This document shows positions 9,283-17,225 of a DNA stretch of 37,938 bases, piece after piece. The notes under the pieces were generated by a model. That model had not been told where the DNA came from and did not search any database. It was given only the letters and a program-made list of their open reading frames with translations. Source of the stretch: Candidatus Binatia bacterium (GTDB lineage Bacteria; Vulcanimicrobiota; Vulcanimicrobiia; Vulcanimicrobiales; Vulcanimicrobiaceae); the NCBI GenBank assembly GCA_035541935.1, contig DATKMJ010000065.1, forward strand, positions 1-37,938. The letters are read 5' to 3'. Within the stretch, counting starts at the first letter, position 1; every line of letters starts with the position of its first letter. The position numbers and the translations under genes are program-made.

Positions 9283-9795
9283 GTGGAAATCGACGCTTTA
9301 ATACGGGCGATCCCGGATTTTCCGATTCCCGGGATTCTCTTTCGCGACATCACCCCGCTGCTGAAGGACAAGCACGGCTTCCGCGCCGCGGTCGACCTCT
9401 TCGTCGAACGCTTCATCGCGCGCGGCATAGATCACGTCGTCGGCATCGAGGCCCGCGGTTACATTCTCGGCGCGCCGATCGCCTATGCAATCGGCGCCGG
9501 CTTCATTCCGGTGCGCAAGCCGGGCAAGTTGCCGTACGACACGTTGACCGAAGAGTACGCGCTCGAGTACGGCACGAACTCGCTCGAGATTCATTCCGAT
9601 GCGATCTCGAAGGGCGAGCGCGTCCTGGTCGTGGACGATCTCCTCGCGACCGGCGGCACCGCCGCCGCGACGGGCCGGCTGCTCGCGCGTCTCGGCGCGA
9701 ACGTCGACGCGTATGCGTTTCTCGTCGAACTCAAGGCGCTCGACGGCCGCAAGCAGCTCGGCGACGCCGAAATCGTCTCGATCGTGACCTACTGA
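9283..9795 (+). CDS. apt: Adenine phosphoribosyltransferase
   Basis: 170 residues, normal for Apt, which salvages adenine with PRPP to give AMP. Diagnostic segments are IPDFPIPGILFRDITPLL at the N-terminus and the PRPP loop VVDDLLATGGTAAA. The start is GTG. It begins 26 bases after the SdhE-like gene and its TGA overlaps the ATG of the next gene, so it is likely translated as part of the same run. The short distance to the RelA/SpoT gene resembles the common recJ-apt-rel neighbourhood. Confidence 0.96.
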   Translation: MEIDALIRAIPDFPIPGILFRDITPLLKDKHGFRAAVDLFVERFIARGIDHVVGIEARGYILGAPIAYAIGAGFIPVRKPGKLPYDTLTEEYALEYGTNSLEIHSDAISKGERVLVVDDLLATGGTAAATGRLLARLGANVDAYAFLVELKALDGRKQLGDAEIVSIVTY

Positions 9796-10307
9796 TGCGG
9801 ATCGCAGGCGCGTTCGCGATCGCAATCGCGATCTTGCTGGCGGTGCTGGCGCCCGCGCCCGGTTCGGCGCGACCGCACGCGACGCCGACGCCCTCGCCGA
9901 CGCCCGCTCCCGTTGCGGATCCGGCCGTGACGAAGATCGCGCGCACGCAGTTCGTGCAGTGGCAAGCCGGCACGGTCAACAAGAGCCTCTACGCGGATAA
10001 AGTGCTGCCGCAGCTCACCGATCAGAAGATCGCCGACACGTCGAAGGCGCTCGGCGAGCTCGGCGCGCTCACCGATACCACCTATATCGGGCGCTGGATC
10101 AACCCGGAGTTCCCGCCTGGCGCGACCGGCTACATCTACCAGATGCACTGCATCAGCGGCAACATCTACCTCTGGCTCGCGCTCGACGCCGAGGGGAAGA
10201 TCGCGACGATATTCTTCAAGAGCCGCCTCGACGTCGAGACGATCACGCCGGCGCCGTCGGCGACGCCGGCCGAGCCGCCGGGCACGCTCCGGCGGAAGGG
10301 GTTATAA
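9795..10307 (+). CDS. Small secreted protein of unknown function
   Basis: 170 residues. A hydrophobic signal peptide (1 to about 25, ending GSA) is followed by a Thr/Pro-rich spacer (TPTPSPTPAP) and a compact domain of about 100 residues rich in aromatic residues (YIGRWINPEFPPGATGY, NIYLWLALD). Its strand pattern recalls small DUF3887-like or beta-sheet export domains, but I do not recognise a family. A second Pro-rich tail precedes the basic C-terminus. The start ATG overlaps the apt stop, and the stop is 14 bases before the RelA/SpoT gene, so expression is probably linked to both. Confidence 0.85.
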   Translation: MRIAGAFAIAIAILLAVLAPAPGSARPHATPTPSPTPAPVADPAVTKIARTQFVQWQAGTVNKSLYADKVLPQLTDQKIADTSKALGELGALTDTTYIGRWINPEFPPGATGYIYQMHCISGNIYLWLALDAEGKIATIFFKSRLDVETITPAPSATPAEPPGTLRRKGL

Positions 10308-10321
10308 TAGACGGATAGCCC

Positions 10322-12484
10322 ATGACCATCGCCGAGCTCATCGAACGCGTTCGCCACTACGACCCCACCGCCGACCCGGGGTGGCTGACGCGCGTCTACG
10401 AGGTTGCCGACGCCGCCCACGCGGGCCAGCGGCGCGCCTCGGGCGAGTCGTACATCGAGCACCCCTTGGCCGTCGCCGGGATCCTCGCCGAGCTCGAGAT
10501 GGACCCCCAGACGATCGCCGCCGCGTTGCTCCACGACGTCGTGGAAGACACGTCGGTTACGAGCGAGCAGGTCGGCGAGCAGTTCGGGGAAGACGTGGCG
10601 CGCCTCGTCGACGGCGTCACGAAGCTGACGCGCATCCCGTATCAATCGAAGGAAGACGCGCAGGTCGAAAACCTCCGCAAGATGTTCCTCGCGATGGCGA
10701 AAGACATACGCGTCATCATCATCAAGCTCGCCGACCGCCTGCACAACATGCGCACGCTCGCGAGCCTCCCCGAGCCGAAGCGCCAGGCGATCGCGCGCGA
10801 GACGCTCGACATCTACGCGCCGATCGCCCACCGCCTGGGGATCTGGAAGATCAAGTGGGAGATCGAGGACGAGTGCCTGCGCTATCTCGAGCCGTCGTCG
10901 TTCGGCGAGATCGTCGAGCGCGTCGCCAAGACGCGCCGCGAGCGCGAAGCCGACGTGGACAAAGCGATCGGGCGGCTGCGCGACGAGTTCGAGGAGATGA
11001 AGATCAACGCCGAGATCCAGGGGCGGCCGAAGCACTTCTACTCGATCTACTCCAAGATCAGCAAAGGGCGCGACTTCTCGACGATCTACGATCTCACGGC
11101 GATTCGCATCATCGTCGACAGCGTCAAGGATTGTTACGCGGCGCTCGGTGCCGTTCACGCGATGTGGACGCCGCTGCCCGGACGCTTCAAAGACTACATC
11201 GCGATGCCGAAGCCGAACATGTATCAATCGCTCCATACGACCGTCGTCGGGCCGAGCGGCGATCCGCTGGAGATTCAGATCCGCACCTGGGAGATGCACC
11301 GCACGAGCGAGTACGGAATCGCGGCGCATTGGCGCTACAAAGAGGGCGGCAAGGCCGACCAGTTCGAGAACAAGCTCTCCTGGCTGCGGGCGCTCCTCGA
11401 GTGGCAGAAGGACATGCGCGATTCGCGCGTCTTCATGGAGAACCTCAAACTCGATCTCTTCGATTCGCAGGTCTTCGTCTTTTCGCCGCGCGGCGACGTC
11501 TACTCGATGCCCGCCGGCGGCACGCCGCTCGATTTCGCCTATCAGGTGCACACCGACGTCGGCAACCACTGCGTCGGCGCGAAGACGAACGGGCGCATCG
11601 TGCCGCTCGACTACCAGATGCAGAACGGCGACATCTGCGAGATCCTCGTCAATAAGTCGAGCGGCCGGCCGTCGCTGGACTGGCTCTCGATCGTCAAGAC
11701 GTCGAGCGCGAAGCACAAGATCAAGCAGTGGTTCCGCAAGGAACGACGCGAGGAGAACGTCCTCGCCGGGCAAGAGTCGCTCGAGCAAGAGCTGGCGCGC
11801 GCGGGTCTGCGAACGGATCTCGCCCGCGGCGCGTTGATCGAGCGCATCGCGACGCGGCTCAACTACGCGACGCCGGCCGACCTCTACGCCGCGATCGGTT
11901 TCGGCGACGCCTCCGCGCAGAGCGTCGTCAACCGTCTGCGCGACGAGGTCAAGCACGATAACGTCGTCGATTTCACGCGGATCGAGCGCAAGCCCGCCGC
12001 GCGGCGCGGCGTGCGCCGCTCGAGCGGCGTGCGAATCGCGGGCGTCGACGACGTCTTAGTGAGGCTCTCGAAGTGTTGCTCGCCGGTCCCCGGCGATCCG
12101 ATCATCGGCTACGTCACGATCGGCCGCGGCGTCAGCGTCCACCGCGCCGACTGCCCCAACGTCGCTTACATGAACGCCACGCCGGAACGGATTCTGCAGG
12201 CGCAATGGCTCGAATCGGCCGGATTGACCCACGGCGTCGACGTCGAGGTCGAGGCCGACGACCGCTCGCAACTCCTCCAAGACATCATGGCCGTCTTCGC
12301 CGAGTTGAAGACGCAGGTCAGTTCGGTGAACGCGCGCGTCCGCCGCGACGGCGTCGCCGTCGCCAGCCTCACGGTGCAGATTCGCGATCTCGACCACCTT
12401 CACAAGCTGCTGACGAAGATCGAGACGCTGAAGAACGTCCGTCGCGTCTATCGCGTAACCAAGCGCGAGCGCACCGCGCTCTAA
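10322..12484 (+). CDS. relA: Bifunctional (p)ppGpp synthetase/hydrolase (RelA/SpoT family)
   Basis: 720 residues, full-length Rel. Order of domains: HD hydrolase with IEHPLAVAG (His47), LLHDVVEDT (His71-Asp72), about 25-180; synthetase with GRPKHFYSIY, RFKDYIAMPKPNMYQSLHTT and EIQIRT, about 230-340; TGS domain about 383-445; zinc-finger/helical region with KCCSPVPGD; C-terminal ACT domain about 640-715. Both catalytic centres look intact, so it should make and degrade (p)ppGpp, which controls growth and stress responses. It is a single-copy Rel-like type rather than a RelA/SpoT pair as far as the window shows. The ATG lies 14 bases after the preceding gene with no clear ribosome-binding site. 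Confidence 0.97.
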   Translation: MTIAELIERVRHYDPTADPGWLTRVYEVADAAHAGQRRASGESYIEHPLAVAGILAELEMDPQTIAAALLHDVVEDTSVTSEQVGEQFGEDVARLVDGVTKLTRIPYQSKEDAQVENLRKMFLAMAKDIRVIIIKLADRLHNMRTLASLPEPKRQAIARETLDIYAPIAHRLGIWKIKWEIEDECLRYLEPSSFGEIVERVAKTRREREADVDKAIGRLRDEFEEMKINAEIQGRPKHFYSIYSKISKGRDFSTIYDLTAIRIIVDSVKDCYAALGAVHAMWTPLPGRFKDYIAMPKPNMYQSLHTTVVGPSGDPLEIQIRTWEMHRTSEYGIAAHWRYKEGGKADQFENKLSWLRALLEWQKDMRDSRVFMENLKLDLFDSQVFVFSPRGDVYSMPAGGTPLDFAYQVHTDVGNHCVGAKTNGRIVPLDYQMQNGDICEILVNKSSGRPSLDWLSIVKTSSAKHKIKQWFRKERREENVLAGQESLEQELARAGLRTDLARGALIERIATRLNYATPADLYAAIGFGDASAQSVVNRLRDEVKHDNVVDFTRIERKPAARRGVRRSSGVRIAGVDDVLVRLSKCCSPVPGDPIIGYVTIGRGVSVHRADCPNVAYMNATPERILQAQWLESAGLTHGVDVEVEADDRSQLLQDIMAVFAELKTQVSSVNARVRRDGVAVASLTVQIRDLDHLHKLLTKIETLKNVRRVYRVTKRERTAL

Positions 12485-12499
12485 CTCTCTTCCGAACGC

Positions 12500-13249
12500 G
12501 TGCCGAGCGAGCATCTCGCGGTTCTCGCGCTCGCAACGTTCGTCGCCGGCGCGATGAACAGCGTTGCGGGCGGCGGCAGCTTCCTCTCGTTCCCCGCGCT
12601 GCTCTTGGCGGGCGTCGCGCCGATATCGGCCAACGCAACGAACAACGCCGCGATGTGGGTGGGCACGCTCGGAAGCGCGCGCGGCTACCGCGAGGAGATC
12701 GCGGAGCATCGTGCGCTCTTGCTCCCGATCGTCGCCGCGAGCGTCGCCGGCTCGCTGATCGGCGCGCTGCTGCTGCTCGCAACGCCGCCCGCGCTCTTCG
12801 TGCGCATCATACCCTGGCTGCTGCTCTTCGCGACGGTCGTCTTTGCCGCAAGCCCACTGCTCGGACGCGAGAGCGGCGCGCCGCCGCGCCACGCACCGTG
12901 GCAGATCGCCGCGCAGTTCGCGGTCGCCGTCTACGGCGGCTACTTCGGCGCCGGCATGGGCATCCTAATGCTCGCGCTGCTTGCGTTCTCCGGCTTGCCG
13001 AGCCTCAACGCGCAGAACGCGATCAAGAACGTGCTGGCCGTCGCGATCAACGGCATCGCGCTCGTGCCGTTCGCGATCGCGCGCATCGTAGACTGGCGCT
13101 TCGCGGTTCCGATGGCCCTGATCGCGTTACTCGGGGGATACTTCGGCGCGCGCTTCTTTCGGCGCGTGCCGCAGCCGCTATCGCGCGCGCTCGTCGTCGT
13201 CATCGGTGCGGCGATGACTACGGTATTTTTTGTTAAAACTTTTCGCTGA
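12500..13249 (+). CDS. TauE/SafE (TSUP) family membrane permease
   Basis: 249 residues with about seven or eight hydrophobic segments. The family signature is visible twice: VAGGGSFLSFPALLLAG near the N-terminus and YFGAGMGILMLALL in the second half, each followed by a short Asn-containing helix (NATNNAA; NAQNAIKN), which reflects the internal duplication of the TSUP family. Members export or import sulfite, sulfoacetate or other organosulfur anions; the substrate here cannot be told. GTG start 15 bases after the RelA/SpoT stop, probably the last gene of the operon. Confidence 0.92.
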   Translation: MPSEHLAVLALATFVAGAMNSVAGGGSFLSFPALLLAGVAPISANATNNAAMWVGTLGSARGYREEIAEHRALLLPIVAASVAGSLIGALLLLATPPALFVRIIPWLLLFATVVFAASPLLGRESGAPPRHAPWQIAAQFAVAVYGGYFGAGMGILMLALLAFSGLPSLNAQNAIKNVLAVAINGIALVPFAIARIVDWRFAVPMALIALLGGYFGARFFRRVPQPLSRALVVVIGAAMTTVFFVKTFR

Positions 13250-13342
13250 AAGGTGACGGCGGTTGCTTGTTCTTGCAGGGCGAGCAAAAAGGCGATACGA
13301 AAAGCGGCGAATCCACCGCTCCACGATCAATGAGGTTTTTAG

Positions 13343-14491
13343 ATGTCACTTAAGATGAATCGTGCCGTTTTGTTGGCCGCCGGGGTCCTTCTGGCGACGT
13401 CGGCCTGCGGCGGCAACGCGGCCGTTCCGGGGAGCTCGGCCGGCGCGGGCAACGCGGGGCAGTTTCTCTCCCGCATAACGGACGACGCATCGCCCGCCGA
13501 CACGACGTCGATCCTGAAGAAGCTAACCAAGAACGTCGTTATCGGCTCGACGGTCGATCCGAAGAACGGCGACATGGGTCCGCACGGGCTCAGCGTCGTG
13601 AAGTCCACGTTCGGCCTCAAGAAGGGCCAACTCGTCACCTGCAACTTCGCCGATTCGACCGGCGCGGCAGGCAAAGGCACGACGATCGAGGTTCTCAACC
13701 CGTCGCCGGGCTCGAGTCCGGCGAATTTCGTGACGAGCACGAAGATCCAGGGATGCGACTCCGACACCGTGACGACGAACGACAGCGTCGTCGCCGCGGG
13801 TCAGACGAGCGGTCTGCTCGTCGAGTTCAACCATAACGGGAAGCTGACACAAACGTGGGGCTCGCCGTTCGCGCAGCCGTTCGGCGCGGTCGACGCCTCG
13901 AATCCGGGACTCTACTCCGCCGAATACATCTTCGGCAGCGATTCGAAGACCGGCGGCATCGTCAGCTTCAGCATCAACTACTACGGCAATCCCAAGCCGA
14001 TCGAAGTCGCTAACGGCTTCGCCGTCAACAAGAAGACGGGCTGGAGCACGCTCGGGCCTTCCGGCGTCCAGTATTTTCCGAAGAAGGACGAGCTCTTCAT
14101 CGCCGACGGCGTGACGAACACCGTCGTCTACTTCACGCACGCGGGCGAACTGCTCGTGAAGGACGAGATCACCGTCAATCCCGACGGCAAGACCTTCAGC
14201 TGCAAGTATCCGAAGACAACCTGCGGCAAGCTGGTCTTGGCGGGAAGCCCGCTCAACGCGCCGGTCGCGATGACGCTGCTTCCGAACGGAAATCTCATCG
14301 TCGCGAATACGAAGGGCGGCAACACGCTCGTCGAGATGACGCCCACCGGCCAGGTGCTCGACACCGAGGTCGTCGACAAGAGCAAGACGGCCGGCATCTT
14401 CGGCATCGCCGCGACCGGCAAGACCGACGACAACACCGTCCTCTTCTACACCGACGCAAACGATAACAGCATCCACGAACTCGAGCCGTAA
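13343..14491 (+). CDS. Secreted lipoprotein with NHL/beta-propeller-like repeats
   Basis: 382 residues. Lipoprotein signal peptide with lipobox ATSAC (Cys22), then a low-complexity Gly/Ser/Ala linker. The body contains repeated propeller-like strands of the NHL/SMP-30 style, for example PSGVQYFPKKDELFIADG and LLPNGNLIVANTKGGN, in which a 'potential-info' pattern (NGNLIVAN) recurs. Function unknown; such proteins are often scaffold or ligand-binding domains on the cell surface. The ATG at 13343 is preceded by GAGG; Met5 is an alternative start. It converges with the phosphoesterase gene and ends at a strong shared terminator. The 93 bases upstream are A/T-richer than the surroundings and probably hold its promoter, but no clear -35/-10 pair was found. 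Confidence 0.85.
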   Translation: MSLKMNRAVLLAAGVLLATSACGGNAAVPGSSAGAGNAGQFLSRITDDASPADTTSILKKLTKNVVIGSTVDPKNGDMGPHGLSVVKSTFGLKKGQLVTCNFADSTGAAGKGTTIEVLNPSPGSSPANFVTSTKIQGCDSDTVTTNDSVVAAGQTSGLLVEFNHNGKLTQTWGSPFAQPFGAVDASNPGLYSAEYIFGSDSKTGGIVSFSINYYGNPKPIEVANGFAVNKKTGWSTLGPSGVQYFPKKDELFIADGVTNTVVYFTHAGELLVKDEITVNPDGKTFSCKYPKTTCGKLVLAGSPLNAPVAMTLLPNGNLIVANTKGGNTLVEMTPTGQVLDTEVVDKSKTAGIFGIAATGKTDDNTVLFYTDANDNSIHELEP

Positions 14492-14508
14492 CCGAACGCA
14501 CGGCCGAA

Positions 14509-14546
14509 AAAGCAAAGGGACCTCGGATTCGAGGTCCCTTTGCTTT
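14509..14546. terminator. Strong bidirectional rho-independent terminator
   Basis: A perfect 17-bp inverted repeat (5' arm 14509-14525, loop GATT, 3' arm 14530-14546). In the minus direction it is followed by a run of five T; in the plus direction the 3' arm itself ends TTTGCTTTATT. It lies between two convergent genes and overlaps the last bases of the phosphoesterase stop codon, so it can serve both. Confidence 0.9.
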
Positions 14547-15993
14547 ATTGCGTGTCTACCGGTTCGTCGGACGGCGGTTCGTTGATGAAGTGCGACATCG
14601 GATACTTCGAGCTGATCGGCGTAAACGAGCGTGGCTTCTGCGTGAAGTCGAAGGCGTCGTCGAGGCTCGCCGCACGCCCGTCGGTGTAGCCCTTCGCAGT
14701 CGGCCCGATCGCGCCGGCCGGAATGCCGTTGACCTCTTCGATGAAGCGCAAGATGCTGCCGAACTCGTACTGCGTGTGCGCGACGTAGCCTTGCTTCGCA
14801 TACGGCGAGATGATCAGGCACGGGACGCGAACGCCGAGACCGCGGTAATCGAGCTGCGGCGGCGCGGCGTTATCGTAGAATCCGCCCCAATCGTCCCAGA
14901 CGATGATGATCGCGCTCGTCGGCCAGTACGAACTTTCCCCGATCGCGTTGACGACCGATGCAACCCACGACGGCCCCTCGTCCCCGTGATAGCCAGGATG
15001 GTCGGAGTCGGCGTGGCTCGGCGTGACCCAGCTGACCTTCGCGAGCTGACCGTAGCCGGGATCGGTGAGGATCTTCGTCTGCGGCGCGATGATCACGTTC
15101 GGATTCCAGTCCGGGCCGTAGCGAACGTATTTGATCGCCTCGAACGGCTCCCAGAAGCCCGCGTCGAGGAACTTCGTCGCGTAGTACTTCCACGAGACGC
15201 CCGCGTTGTCGAGCACCTCGGCCATCGTGTTGAACTGATCGAAGCACGGGAAGGGTCCTTTGAAACGGTGCATCTTCCGGTACGGCGACTGCGTGATGTA
15301 CGAGGTCTTCGTTCCGCTCGGCGAGTCGCAGTCGTCGGGCGCCTTGCTCGGAAAATCCACCTCGGCCTCGCCCGGCAACTTGATGTCGTCGGTTCCGGCG
15401 ACGAGCGTCAGATGCGCGGTGAAGCTGCCGCCGAACTCGGTCGGAAACATCTCGTCGGCGAGCACGTACTGCTGCGCCATCGTCCAATACGGCTGAATCT
15501 CCGACTGCTCGATATACGTGTACGCCTGATACTGGCCGTGCTTCGTGCCCCACTTCGAGAAGCCGTCCATCTGGCCGTTGTTCCAATCCACCAGCGACGA
15601 GTCCCAATCGTGGCGCAGATCCGGATTGTTCTTGAACGTATCTTGGTGCAGCGTCACTTGCGAGTCGCCCGGCGGACATCCCGAGCTCGACCCGCGCCGG
15701 ATCGCACCGAACGGTCGCGGCGGCAGCGTCCGAACGCCGTCCTTCGGCGAAGGCGAGGCGCAGCCGGTCATCGGCGCGTTCGCGCCGGGATACCCGGCGA
15801 AAAAGTTTTCGAAGCTGCGGTTCTCTTGAACGATCACGACGACGTTGGAGAGGTATTGGCTCGCCGAACCGCCCGCGGGGTGCGTCGCCGGCGCGGCGAT
15901 CGGGGGCTGCGAGCCAAGCGAGCCGCCGCCTCCGGCGCAGGCCGCGAGGGCAACGCCGAGCAGCGCGATCGTGAGGAACGCCCTTGAGCGCAT
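14545..15993 (-). CDS. Phosphoesterase family lipoprotein (phospholipase C/acid phosphatase-like)
   Basis: 482 residues. Lipobox ALAAC (Cys19) predicts an exported, lipid-anchored enzyme. The family hallmark ENRSFENFFAGYPG follows VVVIVQ, and the metal-binding C-terminal part shows IIIVWDDWGGFYDN and VRVPCLIISPYAK. This is the PF04185 fold shared by phospholipase C and AcpA-type acid phosphatases. The substrate could be a phospholipid head group or a phosphomonoester; it cannot be read from sequence alone. ATG at 15991-15993 has AGGAG seven bases upstream. The gene is transcribed divergently from rpsF, with 82 bases between them. Confidence 0.93.
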   Translation of the reverse strand: MRSRAFLTIALLGVALAACAGGGGSLGSQPPIAAPATHPAGGSASQYLSNVVVIVQENRSFENFFAGYPGANAPMTGCASPSPKDGVRTLPPRPFGAIRRGSSSGCPPGDSQVTLHQDTFKNNPDLRHDWDSSLVDWNNGQMDGFSKWGTKHGQYQAYTYIEQSEIQPYWTMAQQYVLADEMFPTEFGGSFTAHLTLVAGTDDIKLPGEAEVDFPSKAPDDCDSPSGTKTSYITQSPYRKMHRFKGPFPCFDQFNTMAEVLDNAGVSWKYYATKFLDAGFWEPFEAIKYVRYGPDWNPNVIIAPQTKILTDPGYGQLAKVSWVTPSHADSDHPGYHGDEGPSWVASVVNAIGESSYWPTSAIIIVWDDWGGFYDNAAPPQLDYRGLGVRVPCLIISPYAKQGYVAHTQYEFGSILRFIEEVNGIPAGAIGPTAKGYTDGRAASLDDAFDFTQKPRSFTPISSKYPMSHFINEPPSDEPVDTQ

Positions 15994-16075
15994 CGTTGCT
16001 CCTATATCCCCGGCGGCGGGTCTCTCCTGCCCCGGCCCGGAATAGGCGGGCTTCCAACAACTACAGGGGAGACGG

Positions 16076-16426
16076 ATGACCGACTACGAGGTAACCTACA
16101 TTTTGCGCCCGTCGCTCGAGGAGAGCGAGGTCGAAGCGCGCGCGAACGCCATCGCCGAGATCGTGAAGGGTCAAGGCGGCGAGGTCGGCGCGATCGAGCG
16201 GCTGGGCAAAAAGCGGCTCGCTTACGAGATCAAGGACGTGCGCGAAGGCACCTACGTCGTGATGCAGTTCAAGAGCGGCGCCGCCGCGTCGAAGGAGCTC
16301 GAGCGCCAGCTCAAGCTGCACGAAGACGTGCTGCGCGCGCTCGTCGTGCGGCTCGACGGGAAGATGCTCACGCACATGGCGGCGCTCGCCGCCGCCGCGC
16401 CGCCCCAGGCGCCGCCCGCCGCGTAA
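16076..16426 (+). CDS. rpsF: 30S ribosomal protein S6
   Basis: 116 residues. S6 binds S18 on the platform of the 30S subunit. The diagnostic strands are YEVTYILRPSLEE, GKKRLAYEIKDVREGTYVVMQF and a C-terminal Ala/Pro-rich tail. GGGGAGACGG just before the ATG is a good ribosome-binding site. It precedes ssb by 88 bases. The usual partner rpsR is not next but lies 6.9 kb downstream, after an inserted block. Confidence 0.96.
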   Translation: MTDYEVTYILRPSLEESEVEARANAIAEIVKGQGGEVGAIERLGKKRLAYEIKDVREGTYVVMQFKSGAAASKELERQLKLHEDVLRALVVRLDGKMLTHMAALAAAAPPQAPPAA

Positions 16427-16444
16427 CCGCGAGCCGGCCACATC

Positions 16445-16464
16445 TGTGCCACACTGCTGACACT
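16445..16464. promoter_or_regulatory. Dyad upstream of ssb resembling one upstream of dnaB
   Basis: TGTGCCA, six bases, TGACACT: an imperfect inverted repeat (one mismatch within TGTGCCA/TGRCACA). A closely similar, perfect dyad sits before dnaB at 25953-25973. Either a shared operator or unrelated hairpins. Confidence 0.3.
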
Positions 16465-16514
16465 CGGGGACGATAGCCTCGTAGGAAGTGCGTTTTAGCG
16501 AAAGAGAGTAGAGT

Positions 16515-16979
16515 ATGGCAGCTTCGTTCAACAAGGTGATTCTCGTCGGCAACCTCACGCGCGATCCGGAGATCCGTTACGTGACGTCCGGCTCCGCCGT
16601 GACCAAGTTCCGCATCGCCGTCAATCCCAACAAGCGCGACGCGAAACCGGAGGACACGATGTACGTGGACATCGTCGCTTGGGAACGGTTGGCCGAGACC
16701 TGCAACACCTACCTTAAGAAGGGCAGCCCCGTGCTCGTCGAGGGGCGCCTTGCGATCCGCTCGTACGACGACGCCAAGCTGCGCGACGAGAGCGGCCAAC
16801 CGATTCGCCGCCAGGCGACCGAGGTCGTGATCTCCGGCATGCAGATGCTCTCCTCGCGCCGCGACGACGGCGACGGGCCGGATCGCGGCTTCAACGGCGG
16901 CCGCAGCGGCGCTCACTCACCCGCACCATCCGGCGGCGATCGTCTCCCCGACGAACTCGAGGACGAGATACCCTTCTAG
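16515..16979 (+). CDS. ssb: Single-stranded DNA-binding protein
   Basis: 154 residues. OB-fold from FNKVILVGNLTRDPEIRY through YVDIVAWERLAE and LVEGRLAIRSY, then a Gly/Arg/Ser linker and the conserved acidic tip ending DEIPF, which recruits replication and repair partners. Length is close to that of other bacterial SSBs. It is preceded by rpsF and would normally be followed by rpsR; here a 246-base gap leads to glnA instead. The purine-rich AGAGAG upstream of the ATG may act as ribosome-binding site. Confidence 0.96.
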   Translation: MAASFNKVILVGNLTRDPEIRYVTSGSAVTKFRIAVNPNKRDAKPEDTMYVDIVAWERLAETCNTYLKKGSPVLVEGRLAIRSYDDAKLRDESGQPIRRQATEVVISGMQMLSSRRDDGDGPDRGFNGGRSGAHSPAPSGGDRLPDELEDEIPF

Positions 16980-17225
16980 CCGTTCTCGGTGGGTCATCGG
17001 CCGCAGGCAGACGAACGGGCCGTCGGACTTACCCGGCCGTTCGCGCGATTCAGGCCGGCTATAAGCTGACGCCGCGGAGAGTGGACTCCGCCGCCCGTCA
17101 TTCGTCTGTCGCGCCGCTTGGACGGTTGACGCACGCGCTTTAACCATCTGGACAAAGGCGATCGCCGCGGCTCCGGCAACCCTTCGATCAACGTACTCGT
17201 CTATGACGCTCGAAGGAGAAGGACG

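Noticed and set aside
10303-10308. TATAAT before the RelA/SpoT gene
   Set aside because: It contains the TAA stop of the preceding gene, lacks a -35, and would leave almost no leader; probably chance.
10166-11956. 596-residue minus-strand frame opposite the RelA/SpoT gene
   Set aside because: Same artefact; no start signal and no family features.
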